In this document: positions 24,497 to 32,979 of the stretch, in pieces
Numbering within the stretch: position 1 is the stretch's first letter
Layout of the letters: every line of letters begins with the position of its first letter
Source of the DNA: an uncultured Lachnospiraceae bacterium
GTDB taxonomy: Bacteria; Bacillota; Clostridia; Lachnospirales; Lachnospiraceae
Assembly: GCA_934394565.1 (NCBI GenBank)
Contig: CAKRQV010000011.1
Span: forward strand, 24,091-88,090
Direction of reading: 5' to 3'
Length of the DNA stretch: 64,000 nucleotides
Made by a program: the position numbers and the translations under genes
Notes under the pieces: generated by a model
What the model was told of the DNA's origin: nothing
What the model saw: the letters and a program-made list of their open reading frames with translations, nothing else
Database searches by the model: none

Positions 24497-24517
24497 CTAA
24501 CTGTTTTCATTGAGTAA

Positions 24518-24548
24518 GAGTCAGGCTCCGGTGGCAGGAGCCTGACTC
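24518..24548 (-). terminator. terminator of the panE-topB transcript
   Basis: A 12-bp perfect stem (GAGTCAGGCTCC and its complement), 18 bases after the topoisomerase stop on the minus strand. Confidence 0.75.
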
Positions 24549-24565
24549 GTCCGTCCTTCACAGTT

Positions 24566-26773
24566 TTATAATTTAATATTCTTCAGTGCATCCGCAAACG
24601 CATTATTGATCGGCTCTTTTGCCTCCTTCGCCTGCTTTTGCAAATATCTGTTCACATCCCGCTTGCTGACACCCTTGCCTTCCTTCGTCCGACGCTGCTC
24701 AAATGCTGACAGCTTCTCCTTATGTCCGCAGGCGCAGACAAACCTCTGCTCCTCACCATGTCCGATCATATCCATCCTTTTATGGCATACCGGACACCGT
24801 GCATTCGTATGCCGTGAAACTGTCTCTCGATATCCACATTCCCGATCCTGACAAACCAGCATCTTTCCATGCTTTCCATTGACCTCCAGCATGAATTTTC
24901 CGCAGTCCGGACATTTTTTCCGTGTCATGTTATCGTGACGGTAACTGCCGTTTGCTGTCCGGATCTCCTGGATCAGTGTTTTTGTATAGCCTTCAATCTC
25001 TGACATAAAGTGAGAATCTTTCTCACGTCCTCTGGCAATTGCCTGCAGACGAAGTTCCCAGTCCGCCGTAAGTTCCGGTGTTTTCAGATCTTTCGGCACC
25101 AGCACCAGAAGCTGCCGTCCCTTGGACGTTGTATGGATCTCATTTCCTTTTTTCTCCATCAGAAAACTGCCAAACAGTTTTTCAATGATATCCGCCCGGG
25201 TTGCCACCGTGCCAAGGCCTCCGGTCTCTCCCAGCGTTCTGGCTTTGGTCGCATTTTTCTGCGTCATATATTTTACCGGATTTTCCATGGCTGCGATCAG
25301 CGTACCTTCTGTAAAGTATGCCGGCGGCTTCGTCTTTCCCTCTGTGATCTCCAGACGTTCTATATGAATCCGGCTGTCTTTTTTCCATGCGGAAAGCACA
25401 GGCGGAGCCTTTGTAAACTTCGTTACGTTCTCCGTATCCTCGTCTTCGTCCAGATCTACATAGCCCGTATCGTAAGCTTCCTGCCAGCCAGACACTTTTG
25501 CCACACTGCCACGGGTTACAAAAGTTTCTCCGGCGACCTCAGCTTTTACTGTGATTTCCTCACTTTCACCCGGAGGAAGGAGCACCGCCATAAACCGCCG
25601 CACGACCATATCATAAATTTTTCGTTCTTCTGCGCTCATATCCTCAAGACGCACATACTGTTCTGTCGGAATGATTGCATGATGGTCGGACACTTTCGCA
25701 TTATCCACAAAAGATTTATTTCCCTGAAGCTTCTGTCTGGACAACTTTGCAGCCAGTTTTTTATACGGTCCAACGGCACAGGCCGCCAGACGTTCACCGA
25801 GCGTTCCCACCATATCTGTCGTCAGATACCGGGAATCTGTTCTTGGATAGGTCAGTACCTTATGCTGTTCATATAAACGCTGCATCAGATTCAGTGTTTC
25901 TTTTGCTGAAAAACCATATTTCGCATTGGCCTCTCTCTGCAAAGTCGTCAGATCATACAGAGCCGGCGCATAGCTCTTTTTGATCTTTCGATTTGTCTCG
26001 GTCACTTCCAGAGACTGCCCTTTGCAGGCGGCATAAAGCGCATCGATTTTTTCTTTTTCAAAGCTTCGCACACCGCCGGATCTCTTGTCTGTCCATTGGA
26101 ATACAACTCCGTCTGCCTTCGCCTTCAGTCCATAATACGTTTTCGGCTGAAACTCACGGATTTCTTTTTCCCTTGCTGCGATAATCGCCAGAGTCGGTGT
26201 CTGGACACGACCGCAGGACAGCTGGGCATTATACTTACAGGTCAATGCTCTTGTCGCATTGATGCCCACCAGCCAGTCCGCCTCGGCCCGGGCCACTGCC
26301 GCACGGTACAGAGGATAGTATTCTTTTCCGGGTTTCAAATGAGAAAATCCCTCACGGATTGCCTTATCCGTAACAGAAGAAATCCACAGCCTCTGTATCG
26401 GTTTATGATTATCTGCCTTATCAAGGATCCAGCGGGCAACCAGTTCACCTTCCCGGCCGGCATCCGTTGCAATGATAATGTCCGATACATCTTTTCTATA
26501 GATCTGCTCCCGCACAGCCTTGTACTGACCGGTTGTCTGGCGGATCACCACCAGCTTCCATTCTTTCGGCATGATCGGCAATGTGTCCAGTTCCCATTTC
26601 TGGTACTGTTTGCCATATTCTTCCGGATCTGCCAGTGTGACCAGATGCCCCAGTGCCCAGGTCACGATATATTCCGCTCCCTCCATATAGGCATTCGTCT
26701 TTTTTGTACATCCCAGCACCCGTGCAATATCACGGGCAACGGATGGTTTTTCTGCGATCACTAAATGTTTCAT
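24566..26773 (-). CDS. topB: DNA topoisomerase III (type IA)
   Basis: 735 residues. The TOPRIM domain is at the N-terminus (LVIAEKPSVARDIARVLG, ATDAGREGELVAR); the catalytic tyrosine is in VLTYPRTDSRYL; the tail has two or three zinc-ribbon motifs (CPDCGKFM ... CQDRECGY, CPVCHKRM ... CACGHKEK). Type IA enzymes relax or decatenate DNA by single-strand passage. Plasmid- and ICE-borne TopB copies are similar, but nothing else here suggests an integrated element. It starts four bases inside the end of panE, suggesting translational coupling. Confidence 0.93.
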   Translation of the reverse strand: MKHLVIAEKPSVARDIARVLGCTKKTNAYMEGAEYIVTWALGHLVTLADPEEYGKQYQKWELDTLPIMPKEWKLVVIRQTTGQYKAVREQIYRKDVSDIIIATDAGREGELVARWILDKADNHKPIQRLWISSVTDKAIREGFSHLKPGKEYYPLYRAAVARAEADWLVGINATRALTCKYNAQLSCGRVQTPTLAIIAAREKEIREFQPKTYYGLKAKADGVVFQWTDKRSGGVRSFEKEKIDALYAACKGQSLEVTETNRKIKKSYAPALYDLTTLQREANAKYGFSAKETLNLMQRLYEQHKVLTYPRTDSRYLTTDMVGTLGERLAACAVGPYKKLAAKLSRQKLQGNKSFVDNAKVSDHHAIIPTEQYVRLEDMSAEERKIYDMVVRRFMAVLLPPGESEEITVKAEVAGETFVTRGSVAKVSGWQEAYDTGYVDLDEDEDTENVTKFTKAPPVLSAWKKDSRIHIERLEITEGKTKPPAYFTEGTLIAAMENPVKYMTQKNATKARTLGETGGLGTVATRADIIEKLFGSFLMEKKGNEIHTTSKGRQLLVLVPKDLKTPELTADWELRLQAIARGREKDSHFMSEIEGYTKTLIQEIRTANGSYRHDNMTRKKCPDCGKFMLEVNGKHGKMLVCQDRECGYRETVSRHTNARCPVCHKRMDMIGHGEEQRFVCACGHKEKLSAFEQRRTKEGKGVSKRDVNRYLQKQAKEAKEPINNAFADALKNIKL

Positions 26774-27681
26774 TTCCAGCTTGCCTCTATTTCATGTACT
26801 CTGTCATACAAAAATTCATTGACCGGCACTAAAAGTCCCTGCACCTTTGCCCTTCGGATCACCGTACCTGCAAACATCTCGATCTCAGATGGACGATGTG
26901 CCACACCGTCCTGCTGCATCGATGGAATGCCATCCGGTGACAGTGTTTTTAAGATATCGACATAGGTATTCAGATCTTTTTCCGTGAGAGAAATTCCCTC
27001 ACTGTTTGCCAAAGCGATCACCTCGCGCATGGCAGAGATCATCGTGCGGTTGGCTTCTCCCTTCGTCAGACAGCCACTATAGGTCGTATTGAAAGCCATA
27101 CAGCACTGGTTGATGCCCACATTCAGCATAAATTTGCTCCACAGGCGGTACATGATGTCCTCTTCCCGGATATATGGCATACTGATTTCTTTAAAATACG
27201 CTTCAACGGCATCTGCATTTTTCTGCTGACTGTCATAGCGTGCACCAATATGCAGTTCGCCCATCTGTGTAAACTTCAGCTTTTCCCCGGCCTTCATCGC
27301 ATCCATGCCCTGGGCCACCGTATAGATCATTTTCTCCATACCATAGACCTTGGCAATGCGCTCCTCGCTATCGATACCATTCATAACAGACATAATAATC
27401 GTATTCTCGCCGATAGATCGTTTCATATCTGCAATCGCCGAAGCCAGTCCATTATATTTTACCGCCACCATGACCAAATCCGCAGGTGTGGCTGTCGCGC
27501 AGTCCTGTACCGGCATTTTATACGGCTTGCCGTTTTTGTAGAAAGTTCTGTCTTTATATTTTGCGACACGTTCTGCATTCATCACAAATTCCACCGGATG
27601 TCCGGCATCCATACTCTGCGTACCGTACAGAATGCCCAGCGCTCCCATGCCGATGATGGCTACTTTTTCTATCTTCTTCAT
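26770..27681 (-). CDS. panE: ketopantoate reductase family protein
   Basis: 303 residues. NADPH-dependent reduction of ketopantoate to pantoate on the way to pantothenate is the family's main role. The Rossmann start VAIIGMGALGILYGTQ, VMVAVKYNGLASA and MNGIDSEERIAKVYG are visible, as are the catalytic Lys region (RLWSKFMLNVGINQ) and FNTTYSGCL. No other pan genes accompany it, so another 2-ketoacid may be the true substrate. The 351-base gap downstream (27682-28032 by coordinate, upstream of the start) contains its promoter region and no gene. Confidence 0.8.
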   Translation of the reverse strand: MKKIEKVAIIGMGALGILYGTQSMDAGHPVEFVMNAERVAKYKDRTFYKNGKPYKMPVQDCATATPADLVMVAVKYNGLASAIADMKRSIGENTIIMSVMNGIDSEERIAKVYGMEKMIYTVAQGMDAMKAGEKLKFTQMGELHIGARYDSQQKNADAVEAYFKEISMPYIREEDIMYRLWSKFMLNVGINQCCMAFNTTYSGCLTKGEANRTMISAMREVIALANSEGISLTEKDLNTYVDILKTLSPDGIPSMQQDGVAHRPSEIEMFAGTVIRRAKVQGLLVPVNEFLYDRVHEIEASWK

Positions 27682-28032
27682 ATCGTTTCGCCTTTCTTTT
27701 TCTGAGCTTTTTTCTCACATTTTTATAATTATAATATCCGCTTATTTTCTGGAATAAATATATCTTTTCTCTTTCACAGAGAACCTGCTATATCATAGCA
27801 TATCTATCCTTATTTATCCATGCATATTCACTGTATCAAGCTTCCTGAAACTCTCCTGCACATTTTTACCTGCACAGGATCATAGAAAAAGTTTCTACAT
27901 AATTTTATAAATGGACAATATAAAAAGCTTCCTGTTCTTACATATATAGTAACAAAAAGCGCAGGAAAATGATGTCTCCATATCTGATTACCAGATACAC
28001 GTTTTTCATTCCCCTGCACATTTTTATGGCTT

Positions 28033-28959
28033 TTATTTTTGTTCCAGATATTCCTCCAGGCACAATCCCTTTTCCTGCATTTCGGCGGCTGCTGTCTTGC
28101 CCACATAGCGGTAATGCCATGGTTCATTGCTGATGCCTGTAATATCTACTTTATCTGATGGGTATCTCTTGATAAATCCATATATATAGGCATTGGCTGC
28201 CAGCCAGCTGTAGACTTTATCTTTTGATTCCTGCGAACTGTTTTCCGGATTGATGTCCACGCTGAGACCCAGCTGATGCTCGCTGGTTCCCGGCACGGCC
28301 ACATATTCTTCAGCCAGCTTTTTTGCTTCTGCCTGCGTATTCCCCTCACTGACATATTTCCGAATCCGGTCATCCATGATCTGCTGCTGTTCTTCCTGGG
28401 TACGGTAACCCTCCCGGACAAACAGCTGTAATCCCGAAGCACGAGCGGCATCGAACATGGCCTGCAGATCCGGATAAATCCTCGCATCTACCTTCTGCCC
28501 ATTGGACAATTCTGTAAAGGTGATCTTATAGTTGTCCGGGATCGGATGGTCTTTGTTGACGAGGATCAGCATCCAGTCGTCCTCGGAAGATGCATCTATG
28601 CCTTGTGTTGTCACGTTCGTCTCCGCGGTTTCTGATGCTTTTTCTGTGGCATTGTTGCTTTCTGTCTCGCTTGCAACAACAGACGATACCGTATGCAAAC
28701 CTTCCGTTTCATCTTCTATGGATTCCGCCTGTAAAGTATCTTTGGAACTTTCAGCCGTTTTTGAGGTTTCTATCACACTGCTCTGCTGTGTTCCCACAGT
28801 ATTTAATTTTCCCAGCAGTTCCATTCCCTTCTGGGCCGCCGGAATTGCATATCTCCAGACTAGCACCAGCCCAAGAATGAGGATTAATGTCAGGATAATA
28901 TTTCCGAAAATCCTGCGATTCTTCCGTCTTTGCCGGCTCATCTTTTTACGGTTTCCCAT
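28033..28959 (-). CDS. D-alanyl-D-alanine carboxypeptidase, VanY/M15B type
   Basis: 308 residues. A basic N-terminus and one transmembrane helix (about 18-40) are followed by a Ser/Thr/Glu-rich linker (50-125) and the peptidase domain. Zinc and catalytic motifs are complete: REGYRTQEEQQQIMD, the metal-binding SEHQLGLSVDIN, and NEPWHYRYVG. It trims D-Ala from peptidoglycan stem peptides outside the membrane. No van regulator or ligase is nearby, so a cell-wall housekeeping role is more likely than glycopeptide resistance. Confidence 0.9.
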   Translation of the reverse strand: MGNRKKMSRQRRKNRRIFGNIILTLILILGLVLVWRYAIPAAQKGMELLGKLNTVGTQQSSVIETSKTAESSKDTLQAESIEDETEGLHTVSSVVASETESNNATEKASETAETNVTTQGIDASSEDDWMLILVNKDHPIPDNYKITFTELSNGQKVDARIYPDLQAMFDAARASGLQLFVREGYRTQEEQQQIMDDRIRKYVSEGNTQAEAKKLAEEYVAVPGTSEHQLGLSVDINPENSSQESKDKVYSWLAANAYIYGFIKRYPSDKVDITGISNEPWHYRYVGKTAAAEMQEKGLCLEEYLEQK

Positions 28960-29133
28960 TGTTTTTTCCTTCTTTCGTATCCTTCCATCCTTTTGAATGG
29001 GTATTATCGGGCATTATCATACCGCATTTTTTACAGAAATGACACAAGTCAGGAGAAATTTTAAGAATTTTTATGCTACTGTCTTTTCATGCAGTGACAA
29101 ATTATCACTGTTTCCCTTTCCACAAACCTCAAC

Positions 29134-29179
29134 AAAAAGGCTGCTGTTCCCGACACATCCGTTCGAAAACAACAGCCTT
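29134..29179 (-). terminator. terminator downstream of the 24-codon ORF
   Basis: AAGGCTGCTGTT pairs with AACAACAGCCTT (one mismatch). The minus strand continues in a T-run. With the promoter at 29452-29480 it bounds a transcript of about 310 bases. Confidence 0.7.
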
Positions 29180-29183
29180 CACT

Positions 29184-29273
29184 TTATCTTATCTGTGGTA
29201 CTGTTTTGCATATACCTTTTGCTTCCTTTATGAAATTGTTATTCATCCGGTAATCTGCATACGTTTGACCCAT
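29184..29273 (-). other. possible 29-codon ORF in the same short transcript
   Basis: MGQTYADYRMNNNFIKEAKG is followed by nine more residues and a stop. The ribosome binding site is weak. It is listed only because it lies between the 24-codon ORF and the shared terminator. Confidence 0.2.
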
Positions 29274-29298
29274 CTGCCGCGCATACACTCAGCTGAGA

Positions 29299-29373
29299 TT
29301 ACTGAATCTCCTTACCAAAGCTTTCGTAACATTCTTCCATGAACTCTTCGATCTCTTCAAAAATCTTTAACAT
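29299..29373 (-). CDS. 24-residue acidic peptide
   Basis: Too short for normal gene calling, but well framed: AAGGAGG lies 9 bases before the ATG, a sigma-A promoter is about 80 bases upstream, and a terminator lies downstream. The product begins MLKIFEEIEEFMEECYES and ends in GKEIQ. It is an amphipathic, strongly acidic helix with one Cys and no membrane segment. Function unknown. It could be a small protein acting on a partner, or a leader peptide of a small RNA. It is encoded between vanY and the PucR gene, on the same strand as both. Confidence 0.5.
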   Translation of the reverse strand: MLKIFEEIEEFMEECYESFGKEIQ

Positions 29374-29451
29374 AACAAACGCCTCCTTATTACCTGCTCT
29401 GTCAACTTGTAACACTTTAGGAAATCCGGCCTGACTTCTTTTGTTATCTGT

Positions 29452-29480
29452 ATAGTAGCACCGTTTTCTGCAAATGTAAA
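29452..29480 (-). promoter_or_regulatory. promoter of the 24-codon ORF transcript
   Basis: Minus strand: TTTACA (29475-29480), 17 bases, TACTAT (29452-29457). Confidence 0.6.
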
Positions 29481-29578
29481 ATACACAATTATATTGTTTT
29501 TCATACCTTGAAAGTATGTTTTTTCGTGTTGTATATCTTCGTATTCATTCATCATTTGTCTGTTGTGCCTGTGGTTTT

Positions 29579-31123
29579 CTAACATTTTCCCTTTGCTATC
29601 TCTGCTAAAGTCTGTTCCATCTCCAGCGTCAGCTGCAATAAGAACCGATAGCTTTCATTTTCCAAACTTTCCGGTAGCATTTCCTGCAGTTTTTCCAGCC
29701 GATATACCAGTGTGTTTCTGTGAATATGCAGTGCCTTGGATGCCCGGACCAGATTGCACTGCTGTTCCAGATAGAGGCGCAGTGTATGTACATAATCGCT
29801 ATGATACAGCCGGTCAAAGCTTTGCAGGCTGCGCACGATATCCAGCCCTTTATATATTCCTCTGTCCGCCCAGGCCGGATGCGTAAGTAAAACTTCCAGA
29901 ATATGATCCCGGCACAGCCATAACCTACCCTTGCACGGCTGCCCTGTGTCACTCCCTCTCTGTTGCAGCACAGCTTCTGTCCAGCGTACGGCCTCCGTGA
30001 GTTTCAGAAATCCTGTATACACATCGCTCAGAGCGCCTCTACATCGCTGTTCCTGCAAAAAGATGCTGATCTTTTCCTTTAATTCTGAAAAATCCGTCGC
30101 CTTTTCCACACAAAAGACAGCCATACACCGGTCTTTATATAATACCGGCCGTCCCCCAAGCTGCTCACTGCATATGGAAGCAAAACGCTCATAGACATAG
30201 GTCTCCTGCACCTGCTTTTCAATTTCCAGCAGACAGTACATTCCCTGCACCTTCCAATGCAAAGGTGCCAGCTGCCGGTCCATAAATACACTGTCACGGA
30301 TTTTTCCACTGAGTACATCCCGGAAAATATACTCATAAAATTCTCCCTCCGCATGTCCATGGCTCGTGTGACTGGTCAGCTGTTCCTCCAGAAGCTCTGC
30401 TGCTATACCCATGCAGTCTTCGTCAGCCCGACTAATCTTCTTTTCTATTTCACAAAGGAACAGCTGTCGGACAATCTTTCCCCGACTTCTCAGATTACAG
30501 GTCAGAAATGGTGTGGAAAATTCTCTGGTTGCTGCCAGCACCGGCCGGTGACTGGCCCGGATAGCTTCCCACTGCGGATTTTCTATAATTGAAGAAACTA
30601 CATCATAGGGCAGATATCCCAGCTCTCCTATCTGCTTCCAGTGCAGGCTATATAAAAACAGATCTGGATTGCTCTGGTTCATGGCCAGTACACGAAAACG
30701 CATGTCTGCGATATAACAGGGATTGCCCAGAGTCCTGTACAGATAATCCACAGTCTGCTGCAATGCCATTTCAGAGCGCAGACATCTTTGCAGTCCTTCA
30801 TACCAACTTTCATATAGCTGCACGATCCTGAGGATATGATTTAAAATCTGTGTTTCTGTATATACCGTATCTGTCCAGAACAGTTTTGTTTTGCTGCATT
30901 TTTCTGGCTTTTTCAGACAAAAAATCCCCGCCCTTTCATTATCTCTGAAAGCTGTCCCTTGTACCTGTTCTCCCTGTACATAGAGTACATAATCATCCAG
31001 TACTGTACTCTGCCCATCCAGTACCCGGATTGACGTAAAATATACATCCGGAACATCATTTTCATACACAGCATCTCCATTTTCCTGCCATTTTTCTTTC
31101 AGCATTGTCCCCGATATCCGCAT
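29579..31123 (-). CDS. PucR-family transcriptional regulator
   Basis: 514 residues. The C-terminal 60 residues are the PucR helix-turn-helix (YLEQQCNLVRASKALHIHRNTLVYRLEKLQEML); the centre resembles GGDEF-like/CdaR sensing regions. The N-terminus has no known sensor domain. PucR proteins usually activate nearby catabolic genes in response to the substrate. It is divergent from the UroD/MtaA-like gene at 31315 with an inverted repeat between them, so that gene is the probable target. Confidence 0.88.
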   Translation of the reverse strand: MRISGTMLKEKWQENGDAVYENDVPDVYFTSIRVLDGQSTVLDDYVLYVQGEQVQGTAFRDNERAGIFCLKKPEKCSKTKLFWTDTVYTETQILNHILRIVQLYESWYEGLQRCLRSEMALQQTVDYLYRTLGNPCYIADMRFRVLAMNQSNPDLFLYSLHWKQIGELGYLPYDVVSSIIENPQWEAIRASHRPVLAATREFSTPFLTCNLRSRGKIVRQLFLCEIEKKISRADEDCMGIAAELLEEQLTSHTSHGHAEGEFYEYIFRDVLSGKIRDSVFMDRQLAPLHWKVQGMYCLLEIEKQVQETYVYERFASICSEQLGGRPVLYKDRCMAVFCVEKATDFSELKEKISIFLQEQRCRGALSDVYTGFLKLTEAVRWTEAVLQQRGSDTGQPCKGRLWLCRDHILEVLLTHPAWADRGIYKGLDIVRSLQSFDRLYHSDYVHTLRLYLEQQCNLVRASKALHIHRNTLVYRLEKLQEMLPESLENESYRFLLQLTLEMEQTLAEIAKGKC

Positions 31124-31161
31124 AGCATAACTGTCCTTTCCCTTGATTTCTGCTTACTTTC

Positions 31162-31190
31162 AGTATAGACATTTTATCTGCCTTCTTCAA
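31162..31190 (-). promoter_or_regulatory. promoter of the PucR-family gene
   Basis: Minus strand: TTGAAG (31185-31190), 17 bases, TATACT (31162-31167). Confidence 0.7.
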
Positions 31191-31194
31191 TCCA

Positions 31195-31216
31195 AATTGT
31201 ACGAATCATACAAATT
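31195..31216. promoter_or_regulatory. inverted-repeat operator candidate between PucR and UroD-like genes
   Basis: TTGTA-N7-TACAA inside AATT...AATT. It abuts the -35 of the PucR promoter and lies at about -60 relative to the likely start of the UroD-like transcript (-10 TATACT at 31255-31260, with a poor -35), a position fit for activation. Confidence 0.5.
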
Positions 31217-31314
31217 GCTCTCTTGTTTTCGTATTTTCTACCCATGGGAACTTTTATACTTTCGTGCTACAGTACAGACAGAAAGAAGCAGTATTGCAAG
31301 GAAAGGAGTCTCTT

Positions 31315-32406
31315 ATGAAACCAGAATTTTCCCCTGAAGAACTTGTACAGATCGGCCAAAATCCGCCGCTTCGGCAGGGCGATACCGGCGTGCCTGTCTT
31401 CGCCCGTCCCATCAGTCCCAAAGAAAATCTACAGCTTTTATTTGACGGTAAGACACCCTACTGGATGCCTGTGCTTGGTATGCGTGGTTGGGATGTCCAT
31501 GTCTTCCGTCCCAGAATGTTCCCGGATAACTATGCAACCCATCTGGTTTATGATGCCGAACCACCGATTCCGTATGAAAGCAATCTGGCCAAAGGCTGGT
31601 TCGACCTGACATGGGAATTTGTTCCCAAAGTTGGCGGTGCTACCGTACATCCGGGGAAGCCGAAGGTTCCCAGTATGGCAAACTGGGAGGATTACATTTC
31701 CCTGCCGGACATTGACGATCTTCCCTGGGAGGAAAGTGCCCGCATCAACAAAGACTATCTGAATACCAACAATATCCGTCAGATTGCCTTTTTGTCCTGT
31801 CTGTGGGAACGCCTGATTTCTCTGATGGATGTGGAAAATGCTGCTGTAGCCCTGATCGATGAAGATGAAAAAGAGGGTGTACACCGTTTCTTCGGACAGC
31901 TCTGCGATCTCTACGATGAAATGATTGACCGGGCCCAGAAATATTATGGTATTGATATGGTTCTGTGGCACGATGACTGGGGTACCCAGCGCGGACCTTT
32001 CTTCTCACCGGAGACGCACAGGGAAATGATCCTGCCCTATATCAAACGAATCATTGATTCCTGTCACAAACGCGGTCTGACCTTTGAACTGCATAGCTGC
32101 GGGCTGAACGAAAAGCTCGTCCCACTGATGATTGAGGCCGGTGTCGACCTGTGGTGCGGTCAAGGCATTAACGATTTTGACAAACTGGCACACACGTATA
32201 AAGATGCACCTATTATATTTGGTATTCCCTGTCCGACATTTGATGCAGATGCAGATCCTGAACTGATCCGGAAAACAGCTCGGGATATCGTAGAAACCTA
32301 TGCTGGATGTAAAGTTGCCATCAACTGTCTGTTCAGTTTTCCGAGTACTGCCTTTGGTAATGCCATCTATGAGGAAAGCCGCAAGGCATACCAGAAGCTG
32401 GAATGA
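31315..32406 (+). CDS. uroporphyrinogen decarboxylase-family protein, MtaA/corrinoid methyltransferase-like
   Basis: 363 residues from the ATG at 31315 (GAAAGGAG upstream). Not a heme enzyme: it has the zinc ligands of the cobamide methyltransferase branch, His260-x-Cys262 (ELHSCGL) and Cys281 (DLWCGQG), and LWHDDWGTQRGPFFSPE in the barrel. Such proteins transfer methyl groups to or from corrinoid proteins in O-demethylation and methylamine use. No corrinoid protein or methyltransferase partner is adjacent. Control by the divergent PucR protein is likely. Confidence 0.8.
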   Translation: MKPEFSPEELVQIGQNPPLRQGDTGVPVFARPISPKENLQLLFDGKTPYWMPVLGMRGWDVHVFRPRMFPDNYATHLVYDAEPPIPYESNLAKGWFDLTWEFVPKVGGATVHPGKPKVPSMANWEDYISLPDIDDLPWEESARINKDYLNTNNIRQIAFLSCLWERLISLMDVENAAVALIDEDEKEGVHRFFGQLCDLYDEMIDRAQKYYGIDMVLWHDDWGTQRGPFFSPETHREMILPYIKRIIDSCHKRGLTFELHSCGLNEKLVPLMIEAGVDLWCGQGINDFDKLAHTYKDAPIIFGIPCPTFDADADPELIRKTARDIVETYAGCKVAINCLFSFPSTAFGNAIYEESRKAYQKLE

Positions 32407-32427
32407 TCTGATATTTCATAACAAATC

Positions 32428-32448
32428 GGGGCAGCTATAAGCTGCCCC
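32428..32448 (+). terminator. terminator of the UroD-like gene
   Basis: A perfect 8-bp stem GGGGCAGC-TATAA-GCTGCCCC 21 bases after the stop. The T-tract is weak. A second hairpin (GAACAG...CTGTTC, 32461-32495) serves the convergent spoVAE side. Confidence 0.7.
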
Positions 32449-32502
32449 TCTTCACCCAGAACAGGATCCACACGAGATACCACCATCCTCTGTTCATGAT
32501 TC

Positions 32503-32859
32503 TTATTTACGCATCTTCGGCCCGAAGAACAGGCTGGCGATCCAGCCGAAAATCAGGGCTGCACTGATGCCGGCTGCGCCTGCAGTAAAACCACCGGTAA
32601 AGATGCCTAAGAATCCATCCTTGTCCACTGCTTCCTTTACGCCATTCCACAGCACATTGCCAAAGCCAAGCAGTGGCACTGATGCCCCGGCTCCTGCAAA
32701 GTCCTGAAACATATCATATATACCGATTGCCCCCAGCACCGCACCGCTGCATACCAGCAGAACCATCACCCGTCCCGGCAATAATTTTGTTTTATCCAGT
32801 AAAATCTGTACCAGTGCACAGATGGCACCTCCAACAAGAAATGCTGTTATATAGTCCAT
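32503..32859 (-). CDS. spoVAE: stage V sporulation protein AE (SpoVAEb type)
   Basis: 118 residues from the ATG at 32859 (AAAAGGAG upstream). Hydrophobic, with three to four membrane segments; FLVGGAICALVQILLDKTKLLPGRVMVLLVCSGAVLG is the family signature, as is GFGNVLWNGVKEAVDKDGFLGIFTGGFTAGAAGIS. With SpoVAC and SpoVAD it forms the channel in the inner spore membrane that moves dipicolinic acid. It lies 120 bases after spoVAD in the same direction. Confidence 0.95.
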   Translation of the reverse strand: MDYITAFLVGGAICALVQILLDKTKLLPGRVMVLLVCSGAVLGAIGIYDMFQDFAGAGASVPLLGFGNVLWNGVKEAVDKDGFLGIFTGGFTAGAAGISAALIFGWIASLFFGPKMRK

Positions 32860-32979
32860 GATTTTCTCCTTTTCCACTACCCACGACTGCTCTGTATCTT
32901 GAAATGTCATTCGCTATTCTGTTTTTTCTGTACACTTTTCTGCCAACTGTGGTGGCATTTGTACATTTGCTTTTTCTTT

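Noticed and set aside
24566..26773. Integrated conjugative element marked by topB
   Set aside because: No relaxase, integrase, conjugation or attachment-site features are near; topB is coupled to panE.
27855..28026. Direct repeat CCTGCACATTTTTA at 27855-27868 and 28013-28026
   Set aside because: A 14-base repeat in AT-rich DNA, with no gene or further structure between; may be chance.
28033..28959. Glycopeptide resistance VanY
   Set aside because: No vanRS, ligase or vanX-type genes nearby; this peptidase type is common in cell-wall maintenance.
31315..32406. Heme biosynthesis uroporphyrinogen decarboxylase
   Set aside because: The HxC...C zinc site and the lack of the conserved N-terminal substrate motif place it in the methyltransferase branch.
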